From Paulownia fortunei (lineage: Eukaryota > Streptophyta > Magnoliopsida > Lamiales > Paulowniaceae): a stretch of 64,000 nucleotides of DNA. Under the pieces are notes generated by a model. The model was not told the DNA's origin. It saw only the letters and a list, made by a program, of their open reading frames with translations, and did not search any database. The position numbers were made by a program, and so were the translations under genes. This document shows positions 37,801 through 50,100 of the stretch, in pieces; position 1 is the stretch's first letter, and each line of letters starts with the position of its first letter. Location: the NCBI GenBank assembly GCA_019321725.1, contig CM033109.1, forward strand, positions 5,425,993 to 5,489,992, in the 5' to 3' direction.

Positions 37801-40800
37801 TGTCAAATAAGATACAATGTGATTTTGACTCACTGCTGCGAACTTTGATTTGGAGCATGTTGAAAACGATCACTTGCATCTGAAAGAGAGCCATAGTGAT
37901 GCTGGCGTTGCTGATTTAGCTGATGGTGAAGTTCAGCAACTTTCTGCTTCAATCTGGCTACATCTGCCTCAGCAAGAGCTATCTCCTCAAGCTCAGCCCT
38001 CGTCTTCATAGTAAATAAAATATTTCAGCATCTACAATATTGTCTGATGGCTTAGAGATACAAAGAATTGACACAGACCTTGGAATCCATGGCACGAGAG
38101 CCAGACAACTGGCCAGAAGACATGCTTAAGCCAACTTCTAGAGCAGCTCGTAAGTCTCTCTCAGCTTGCAACTGTTCTTGCAGTCTTGCTACCTATTAAA
38201 GAGGAAAAACAGCATCAATCACTGCATGCCAGACTAATATATGCAGGGCAGGGATAGGGAAAGAAAAGGTGGTTTATGTGCCAGAAAAGAATGTGAATAA
38301 TACTGCAAAGAATTTTAGTGTCAAAGATGCATAAAGTATATATTCCATATTTAACTTGGATCAACATCAGATGCCATTTATTGAATTATATACTGCCACA
38401 TGCACCATGCATATCTATTTATCTGTTTATAGTGTACAGTAAACATTTAGTAGAGATATCTGTTTGAAGTCCAGTCGCTAAACTTTTAGAAAAGAAGAGA
38501 GAGGGAAAAAAAGAATGGAATGTAGTAAATGATGCAAAGAGCATAGAACATAAATGTTCCATTAAAGTCCAATGAGAAGCTATACTTTTAAAGTTCAGTA
38601 CCAATGCCAGAAAGGGAATGATGATCCCTTGGGTACTAAAGAGAATCTTCTAACCATGTTGATCACACTTAACAGAAAAGGAAAAATCTATGAATACTAT
38701 TACTCAGTGTATCAGGGAAGAATTAGCTTCTAAACATCATGTATAGATCTTGCAACACCTCCCTTGAGCTTTGGGCTCGTAGAAAACTCAATTCAGTAAA
38801 CAGCATACAACACACATTTGACTGATGTATACATTAAAGTAAGGGGTGGGCATTGCGTTAGGTATTTCGGAAGATTGGTTCGGGTACCCTACAGCTTGGG
38901 TAGCATTTGTTGCTACCCGACCCCAAACCAAAATATCAGGTACCCGAGTTGTTGGGTTCAGGTTTGGGTTTTTTTTTCCCGTGGGTGGGTAAGTCAGAGG
39001 CAGTAAGTTGCCTTACAATTCTGTACAAATGGCTCGGAAAATTGTGCTTTAAAATCTTGTAATAATTTCTATGTAGGGTCCTTGCTAACAATGAGAATCC
39101 TTAGCTTGTGAATTTGGGACGAGAAATATGTGAGTCTACAAATGAAGCAATGAGAGTGAAAGAAAGAAAGATTGTTGCTCCACAATTTAGTGTGCAAGGC
39201 AAATTCTGATGAGTCCCCGTGATAAAATTTGATGTTATGGATAAAAGAAGTGGCTAACTGTCACTGATATTGTCGAAGCCGGAGCGATCGCTGGGAAGCC
39301 GGTGCCATAAAGGAATTTGGGGGCTCGGGGATTGGGGCCTTGGAGAGTTGGGGCCCTGAGGTTGGGACTCGGGGAGTCTTCATACAGGCTGTGAAAAGAA
39401 AATGGAAGAAGAAAAGCCCTAGCCCCAAAGTTAATTGATCTTACGTTTTTCTTTTTTTTATATGTAAATATCTTTGGGTACCCGATTGGGTAAATCGGGT
39501 AGGATCATATACTTGACCCAAAATTTTAAAATCGGGTTCAGGTGAATAGAAACCTGTTCCTTTTTTAAAAGATCAACCCATTCTACCCAAATTTGACAGA
39601 GTCGGGAAGGGACAGGACAGGACCCCAAATGCCACCCCTTAAAAATCCTCAGCATTCGAGAGAGTAACATGAGAAAAGAAAATAAAAATAAATTAAACCA
39701 GTAATAAAACCCTACCAAGCTCATTGTCAGTCAAATCTCATATATTATCTGAAAAAAAAAAAAGAAAAATGAAAAATGAGGGAGAAAAAAAAAAGGCCTA
39801 CGTTCACAGGTGAACTAAAAAAGAATCATATGCAATGAAAATAAATCAATGCAGATATACTGTCCATGCCTTAAACGAACCAATTTATAGAACAAAACAG
39901 AGGGATACAAAAATTTATCTGAATTGGAAAGTGAAAGAGCAGTCAGTAGGTTTGAATTTTCTCTAAATAATTCCTTTCCTCAAGCTATCTACTAAAATAA
40001 GTAGATGAATTGGATTCATTGATCTAATTCTTTACTTTTAGATCAAGTTGAAGGAACATCAAACACCAGTATGCAAGACTGAGGTAAAGGGGGGAGAAGG
40101 AATGAGCCAAACCAGCACTCTAAAGGGCCTATTGTGTTTCAATCAGTCAATAAATAAATAAATAAATATATATATATATACATATCAAGACAGATTCGTA
40201 TTACAAATGATACCTAGTCATGGAAGAAATATCTTCAAGATAGCAAGATAGCTTTAATAAGAAAGGTTTGGTGACAGGAGAGATTAGGAGGTCTATATTA
40301 TTTGATGAAGCTCATTCAAGGTGCTGGTAATTCCATAGATCATACCAAGCAAAAAGTCAATAATGATTGATAAACACTTACATCTTGTTCAAGTGCCAAC
40401 CGACGCTCGTGCAAAGCTTGCTTTCTTCTCTCCAAGCTAGCTTGCAAAATTGCATTTCCTCTTGCCTAACGCAGATGAAAAGTTGAATCCTATTACCAAA
40501 CACCATCTAGTAACAAATAGAGCATGACTACTCCCCAAAAGCCAATAATTACCTCTTTTGCAATCCTGTGACGCAAATCATTCTTAGCAATCTCCAATCT
40601 CTGGATGGCAAGCCTATAAAAGAAATCACTCAGCTTCCACGTGACAAGAAAATGCTAAAAGACAAAAATCAAATTTGACATGCAAGCATCAAAAACAATG
40701 AATTCATAATGGAGCGTTCCTGGGATTGTGGAAAGAAAACCGGGGATAAGGAGTACAATAAAGAACTATTCATAATTAGACAATAGTGAACAGTACAATT

Positions 40801-43800
40801 AACATAAAAATCTTTGAACACATGGAGAAGTAAGAGGTAATGTCACCACTCATAACAGGATTAAGGAATAAAGTGAAATCAATAATTTTTCAAAGTCAAA
40901 ACATGTAAAAGAGATTCTCTCTCTTTCCCTTTGGTACACTGCAATCCATCCATGCATAACAAATTGTTTTGCAGTATAAAACAGTTTAACGGTGTATCTT
41001 CCACTTTCTGGCTTGGACAACTCACATGATGTAGGAGCACAAGAAATTTTATGCCAAAGACATGAAAAGGACAGATCATTTTAAATACTTGAAAAAGATA
41101 ATCAGATAAATTTACCACTTTATCAACAAATGGACCAGCAAATACATTTTTTTTTTAATTTTTTAAAAAGAAATTTCATTAAGAAAGAAAGAGAGATTAC
41201 AAGAAAGAGGACAAGAAATCCTCAAAGCATCTAGCGGTTGGAAAATCCACCCAAATCCATCAACCACCAAACCACCAAGAATAATTGGGTTTGGGTGAAC
41301 CCACAAATATAAATGTGTGTAAATGGGTGAGCCATTTAGGACCAATTATTAAATGGGTCAACATGGGTTCACAAGAACTAAACCCATTTTAATCTCCAAG
41401 GTGCTCGGGTATATTGTGTAGCATATAAATTTAAAAAGGATTTAGCAGAAGAGACCAATTCTGTAGACCGGACAAAGCAAGTAAAATGTGAGAGAAGATA
41501 ATCTTACTCTTCCTCCCCAGAAGAATCACATGATTCTGTTGAAGGAGATTTTCTGGCCTGAAAAAACAGAAAAATCATCATATGCTTGATTTTAAAGGTA
41601 AAATGTAAATTTTCAAAATTTAGCAGAGAAATCTAAAAAATCAATTACTTAACATATCAAAAGCCAAATCACATAATCAGGTTAATAGTTAATCTGGTTA
41701 AATTATCCTCATTTTGTGGACACCATTGAAGAACTCAAGCAACATAGGTAGGATAAAAATAATGGAGCCAAAGAGTATTAACGAACTACAATCCCTTCTC
41801 TAGGATTTGGGTCTTCTCAACCTAACGAATTTATACATAGGGACTGGCACAACGGAAACTTAAAGAACTTATAAATATTTATTGCTGTAAAGCTTGCAAT
41901 ATATGTGTTCTAGTGCTTCAAAGGAGGAGGAAAACATTCATATAGTACTTCCAACTATGACACATAATTACAGACAAGAGAACAAGTTATCAAGAGTGTT
42001 GTAGTGCATTTTGACAGCTCCGAACGATCGAAAAGGGAAAATTTACCAAAAATGCTGGATAAAGTTGACACCCGATGTGTAAGTGTGCATGTGTACCCGT
42101 CTAGGCATAATAGCAAGAATCAACTTCAAAAGAGAATTGATTGATTGGTCAAGCAGACAAGTGAGAGAGTAAAACAAAACAGAACTACCGTATCGATTAC
42201 ATATTTTGCTAATACTATAAATGTTCAAATATAAAGGAGTTTGGACAAAATAATCATTAGTTGACCCAAATCAGGACAAGTTACAATGGAGGTTTGATTA
42301 GTCCATACCCACAATACACATTACTCTGACTCAGTTACGCACAATTTGCAATTTTTTAGGTAATAAGTTTATTTCCCTATTATAAAATTTAACCTCCATG
42401 CACCAACCACTTCCCTCCCTATTCCCCTGCAGTTTTGGTTCTCAATGAGTTCCTTGCATATAATAAAGGAAAAACTCACATTTTTCCTTCCCCAAAATGT
42501 TGATTTCTTGGCACTCAGATTGGAATTTGTAAGTTTAGGCATTGGCTTATCAGCCAATAGTTCAGGTCCAGGAATAGATTGATGTAGCTCTTGATCTATA
42601 GATGACAAAATATCTCCCATAGATCGCTGTGACTCGTTACCAAGAATTTCAGCTGAAGCATCCATCATGTTTTCACATGCCTTCTTCTGTTGGTCTAGTT
42701 GCTCATTAACTGAAAGACTAGAATCACTAAGAGGTCTAGAGTCCAGTGTTGGATTTATTGTTGCCAAAGTATGATTGCGCATGGGAGATCCATCATCTAA
42801 ATCATCATTCCCAATTGCCTGATATTAACAAATGCACCAAAAGCAATTTTAGTAAGCAGTTCCTGAAAAATATACACGTCATTGATACAACAGGAATCAG
42901 CAAAGATGATAAAACCACCAAAAAAATAAGAACTAAATTATACAAAACACAGTTTATGGGGGGGGAAATAACCAACCACCTTTTGTGCTACAAGTGAAAT
43001 ATATTATCATTGATCTGTTTAAGTAATTAGACATGCCGAGTAATGTAACTTTGAAGCAAGATGACCTCAGATGACAAGATTAAGCAAATTACAAAAATAT
43101 TCATGTATCCAACCAAAAATATTACTCCATTAAGGATCTGGAAGTATCCACTCCATGTTTCCAAGTTTAACCCTGAAATTGTGATTTAATTGCTTAAACA
43201 ATGTCAACTATTTTGAAGAAATGAAAAGAGGACGAGAAAATAATTATGAATTGCTAGACAAGTTTTTTCTGAAAAATTTTGTTACAAGGGCGTAAATTTG
43301 TAAACGAAGCACAATTTAAAATTATATGCTCTCTTGCATAATTGTCTTGAATTACAATCTCATACAGTTAGCAATTATAATACAAACAGTAGCCTCTCTC
43401 TCTATATATAAATTATTTCTTCAAGTAATAAGGCTCTAGTTTTAGAAATGTAAATTCATAGCCATAGCAGCTACAGGCAAATCTATAATCTCCTCGTACA
43501 GACAGTGTGATGTTTCTTTTTAGCACAAATGTAGACCGGTTATTGTAGTTACAACTACAATCTCCTCGTACAGATGTTTTTGTTACAACTCTCATCATAA
43601 CTTTTACAATTAATATTATTATCATTATTTTAATTCTTGATCAATAAATGCCCCAGTTTTCGAAATGTACCTTCATAGAACTAGCAGTTTTTTACAATTT
43701 CCTTGTACTGCCAATGTTATGTTTCAATTTAAGAGACCTAACAAACCATTGTTGTTTTTTAGTGGTTGCTGCTGCTTCTACAGCTATTATTATTATATTT

Positions 43801-44143
43801 ATAAGTATCATTATTATTGATAAAAGTAGTAGTAGCAGCCAACAGCAGTCTTATTAGTAGATTACTATGCTCTTCTGCTGTACTTTTATGTTTCACGGCC
43901 TTGTTCCCAAGAAGATGAGACAAAATTCGAATTGAGAGTGTGTCCCCAGCAAATGAATCAGTATAAAACTGAAAAAGTGTTCTTAAAATACTGTTGGAAA
44001 ATAAATTAGAAACCATATCAATAATAGATCCATGCAGGATATTTGCTTTGCATTGCCAATAATTTGAAGTCATAAAGAATGCATGTGTAAGCATGCCATG
44101 GTAGGGAGGAGCGATATACATAGATAGATAGATATATAAATAC

Positions 44144-44176
<33 letters not shown>

Positions 44177-47100
44177 ACCTTATAGTCATACAGATCACTG
44201 GCAGCAGAGCCACTGCTTTCACTTAACTTCCCACTGAGTCTGCGATCGCGATCATAATCTGCTTCAGGGTCAACTTCATTTTCAGCATCATGATAACCAT
44301 TGACTTTTATGTCAGGATGTTCATCATCACTCGTATCTTCACTTCCACTGCTATCAGTTTGAGAATCCGCAGACATGGAGCATCTGTGCAGACTAACATC
44401 CTGAAAGGGAAACCATAGTGACTAGCAAAGCACACTCCCAAAACTTCTCAAAGGGAACAGCCAGAAACTGATTTATATTGCATACAATAAGTTATGCAAG
44501 CAAATACTAATACTAGTTGACCAACAAAAGGAGCAACTAAGAGCCGTGTGCACCAACATGGGGAACATAAACAAAGACATCTAACATCTAAACTTTTCAG
44601 TTTATGTTTATCTTGACTAAGTAAAATTTCAGTTGTGAATAATGACTTTCATAGATATGTAAACTGTTAAATACACAAGACCATTCAGAAACCCCCTATA
44701 CGGTTATGTATTGCTATCATTCAGTTAAAAGTGCAACATGTGAGAACAATTTCGAAGAACTTGAGTAGCTAACAACAACCCGTGCAATACGTTTCAGCAT
44801 TTTCCAAGAATTGAATGGCTAACTACAACCAAATGGGACAGATTGTTCAAAGAAATGAGCATCTTGGACCACATTCATATCTCCAGTTTAAATTAGTAAG
44901 ATGACAAGAAAGCAGAACATATATTATTAAGGTTTAAAGAACTATGTAAGAGAAGGGGAATGAGCAGAGAAGAGATATATCACGGTAATGGAAATGCTTG
45001 ACATACAATAGAGCTAAAAATTTAGCCAGTACGTCTGCCAATGTAGAAACTAACAAATATCTATAACATACATCAAAAATATTCTCATACTCCTCCAGGA
45101 GAGTGGTAATAATTGCTTGGGCATTATTAGCAGCATTGGCAGCAGCGAGAAGCTGAGCAGAATTATCTCCATTGGTATCATAATCATCCTCTAATTCACA
45201 TTCACCAGCTAAAAGAGGGCGCAAGAGCAACGGAGCCATACAAGCAGCAACTGCCGATGGAGTCATCCGATTCTCAGAAGCATGGGAGGAAATTGTATGC
45301 ATCATTTTAAGAATTCTACAAACAGTGAACAGGAATCAAACGAGATTGGAAAAAAAAAAACAATATATGTATCATGAAAAAATACATCAACTCAAAGCTC
45401 ATGTGCTAGCAGAAAATTCCTTCTATGTTCCGATGCATAAATACTGATCATGCAGCACGAAAGAGGCAAACAATGAAATAATCTTATTAACCCGCTATAA
45501 TAGTGTCTCTCTCTCTCGATCTTGCAGCACATAAGAGGCAAATGATGAAATAGTTTTATTAACCTGCTATAATAGTCAAAGCATATGAAAGAAAGACCTA
45601 TTTGATCTCTTCAGACTTCTTTTAGGCATTTTATTCATATTTCCAGCTCTCTCTCCCCCTCCATTGTCACATTCAGAACAAAAATGTTTAAATGGCACAT
45701 CAACCAGTGGAATGAAGGGCTGGGACTGGACAAAGAATGAGTTTTTTGCCAAAAAAGCCTCCAATACCAAGACTATTATTACTCATATCCTCCCTTGATT
45801 TCTCTGTCTTTTGAGCCTAATTTTCCACCAAAACAGGTTGCAGACAGGTTCATCACTGAAAAAGGCAGAAACTTCATTACTAAGGAGTTTTTTGCTTAAA
45901 GGCCTCCAATGTCGATGGCTTAAGATTTCCGCTGCATCATCTCTTGGTTTCTCCACATCTTTTGAGCCTAATTTTTCAACTAAACAGGTATCGGACAGTT
46001 TCACATCTGAAATATGCAGTATTTCATTGCTAGTGAAATTGAGCTTACGTAATGCCAGTGTTACATTTTTCTAATTGTATGCCTTGCAGACCAGAAATCT
46101 AGTGTTAAAAGAAAATCTTGTGTCAACAAAACTATGGATTACTGTTTTCCCTAAGTAAACTAGGCACTGATCTCATATTTGTCTTCAGTTACATCTTTCT
46201 TTGAGTGGTAATCAGGATTTATTTGTGAACATTTGATCATTACATGTTTTCAATGCTTGTTAAGTAATTCTTTTCCCTTACAAAGTAATCACTATCTCCA
46301 AGATCTCCTTTTACTTTACAAACACCTGCATCACTTGGATGTCACCAAATTGTCACATGTTTACATCTGACCTTTGTCATTGCATTTTGTATCATTACTA
46401 GAATATCTTCAGCATCAAATCATTAGAGACGACTAATTTGCTAAGCACACAATATTTCATTAACAGATCTTACTACTAAGATGCAGAAGCTCTTCTAATG
46501 CAATGACAGGAATTTTTTACTGGCAGCAAGCCAAAGCAAATGGTCATTGAGTGAAACTATATGCATGGCATAAACCTAATGTTGCAGATAGAAGAGACAA
46601 AGGTACCACATATCAATCAGACATGTCTCAGATTCGCTCATGTGCTGATGTATGTAAACACAAGCAGGTGTTGCACCACGGTACCTCTGTAAGAGGCGCC
46701 TATTGGGTTCAGGGAAAGTTTCCTGTATAGCAGAGTGCATTGCATTCACCCGAGCTTCCTTCCGGTCAATTTCTTCTCAAGACAGCCACAAAGAAATTGA
46801 GTTATTCAAACACGACTAAACCCAAGACAAGTTTTGCACAATATGCAAGGACATAGGATTGGAAATTTGGCACAAACATCTGGGGTAAAAGATGTAGCAG
46901 AAACTTACTGTAAGCTTCCAACAATGCAGTGCAGCAGGATGCAGGAACAGGAGATGAAGGTAGCTCACGAAGAACATGCTGAAGGAGAGCAAACTCTAGT
47001 AATTATCAGTTAAACAAAGCCAGACTGAAGATTTAAGTACTTAGATGGCAGTCAAACCTTAACACAGTCGCCGATGACATGGGCATCCTCATCAGGACCA

Positions 47101-50100
47101 AATTCATTCTTGCCTAAAATCAAGTAGCTTTCAAATTGGTATGCATGTCATGTCAAGTAAAAGAAATTGAACATTCAATTTGAGGTGAGTGAAAAAAGAC
47201 AAGGATGCAAAGGTATGTAAAGGAAACAATAGCTAACTAGGTTTTGTATGTGTCTCCATACTCAGAGAAGCTAGAGTCTTCTACTATTCAACTTTCTCCC
47301 AAGTTATGATAACAATGAAAGGCAATCGATTGGCCAACCCTTTACAAGTCCTCGTATATCTGGAGGCAGGCCAATACCACCATAATTCCATAAATGGTTT
47401 TAATAACTAGAAACATGTTCTCGATATCAGGATATACAGCATTGATCTACTATCAACTTACACTACTATCAAGTCGGTCCCTTCCAACTAAGAAAAATTG
47501 CATATTCATTCGGCCAAGTTATATCATTTTATGAAGAAAGTACAAAACAAAATGCAACTTAAGGGTGTCTTTAGTTTCCAACTATATAACTCTATTTAAA
47601 ATAGTGGAAAACGAGAAATGATGTTTGGATTGACCAAGTAAAAATAAGATTTTCAAATAAGAAGTCAATCAGCAATTTTACTGTTTATGCAAACACATTT
47701 TAAAGAAGACAATTCAGCAGAAACTTGTACATGAAAACAGACAACCTAATCCAAACTAATAAACCCACATCTGAATCATGATCAACCAAAGCAAAAGATT
47801 CAATGCACTCATAGCAGAATAGGAAAAGAAATAATGTCCTCAATCACATGGACTTGAATGAAGTAAAAACCTTGTTCATATTCTTGAACTCTTCGGTCCA
47901 CTTCTTCAACATCTGCAGACTGCCGCAGAATTCCTTCTACTTTAATTCCTGTTAAACGTATTATGTATAGTCAGAATACACTCTGAAGATGGAAAAACAA
48001 AAGCTTCTGCACCATCAGTTTGTCGTTTCATGAGGTAATAATTGGAACGTCGTATTATGGAATCAACTAATCATACTGAATATCCTCCCTCATCTTCAGT
48101 CAGCAAACACAAAGCTGACAGGTGATTGTTATTGATAACAAGAAAAATGGGAACAAAATAACTATTTTGTATTCCCATGATCAAGCTGCAGCCATCATAT
48201 AAATAACCTGAAGGCTGTTCTCCCAGATCATGTGATAAACACCACACTTTTGGTCAGCTTGAAAGTGTTTAAGATCTATAACAACGAGTATTTGTTTAAG
48301 TAAATTTATTTTCAAGACGGACAAACTGAGGAACAAAGTCAACAAGTGCATAGTTATGGGAGAAAGGGAGATACTAAAAATACATAAGACTTAAAAAAAT
48401 AAATATCAAATAAAAAATAAAATCAACCAAACCAAATTCTTTTTTGTCCGAGATAAGCTCAATTATAGTAATACTCTAGTTTAATCACTTTGAAAATTAT
48501 CACAAATTTTGTGACAAAGAAAAAAAAAACAGGCAAAGAACAAGAAATGGATTGAGTGTGCATGAAACTCACTCACTGCAACCAAAACAACTTCAAGATC
48601 TCATGATAAACTAGTTCATCAGGGAATACTCCAGGCAATTCCAGATTGCAAAACAAAAATCTTACCATATTTCTCAAGAAACCGAAGTGCTTTTTCCAGG
48701 AAGGATGGCCCTCCATCTATATCTTCTAATGCAAGCAAAATTGGGCGTCCAACAACCAAAGATTTAACTGGGCGTCTGTCTCTCCCTGGATTATAAGGAA
48801 CTATTAGGATTTTTGCATATAATGAGGCAAATATACTTCATGTCATGCTATACATGGGGGTCGAGGGGAATCTCTATGGAAAAGCTCCAAAACAGTATTT
48901 ATTGAAGAACAATGAAGAAATAATAGTGGGTACAAACATTGATGGAAAGACCCTTCAATTGTATCATTAGTATCACTTCTAAATATCCCATTATGTCCCA
49001 TCACAAGAGCAGAACTTGGCGCTTGTGCAAGAGCATGCTCAAGGGCTGTCTTCCACTCATACAAGTCCTCCGTTGTCTCTGCCTGAAATTAAGAAACAGA
49101 AAGAGGAGAGCAACTGATTATCTTACAAGCTAAATACGAGTCAACTACAAATGAAGGGATCGCATTAATAACTAAAAAACAAGGGTGTGACAAACAAAAA
49201 AACAAAGAGAGAATGTGTGATCTTTTATGCACCTTAAGAGTAAATGCTCGTCCGTCACGTCCATCAGGAAACAAAACAGTCAGCAGTTTCTTGTCTTCTC
49301 TAACTACAACACTACACAGAAGAAGAAATTAACAACATGGCAGGATACACATAGAAGCAGCAACAGAAAAATAGACAACATGTATTTATACCTCCCTGAA
49401 TTATTCAAATCAATGCCACCCAAAGTCAGATTTACTTCACCACCACGCTGAGGAAGTGCACTCTACATGAAAAGTGAACTTCTTGATATGCATCCCCAAA
49501 ATATCAAATTAAAGTCGGAGCAAATTCAAGTAATATGAAACTGCTCGAAAATAGCCACATCCGTAACATGATGAATAAGCAAATAACTGAATCAACTTTA
49601 CTACAAAGAACATCAAACAAAAGGAAAAATGAAAAGTGAACAAAACTAACAGGGTCATTCTTGAAGAAAACCAAAGAGGTGCGTGTAAGGATAAACCATC
49701 GCTTCTTCCAAGACTTCCATCCTAACCCTGTAAGAAGTTAAAGTGATCGATGAAAACATGACATCAACAATAAAAACAATAAGAAGAGCATAATTTTACA
49801 TTTGCGTCAATCAAAATGAAGGGTGGAAGCCGAGGATGATCCATTTTTTATTGTACCATAATAATCATATGTGCACACTTAAATCAATTTACTTCTCTAT
49901 CTCAGCTGCCATTAACCAAGTGTGTGCTTCTAGTTAAGTGTATTTTTTTAATTTTCTGCGACTTTGCAATTGAGTGGATGTCACGGCTACACTAAGTGAA
50001 CTATTATAGGTTGCAAGAGCCTTAAGTAGAGGTTTTGCGTCTGTCAACATGCAAGAATCCCTTGATCAAATTATGTCCTTTCTTGGAAATGGTAAGCGTG

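Noticed and set aside
43413..43857. Short frames in the intron between REN1 exons 13 and 14
   Set aside because: Translations of TAT/ATT-rich repeats; the flanking exons already join in phase.
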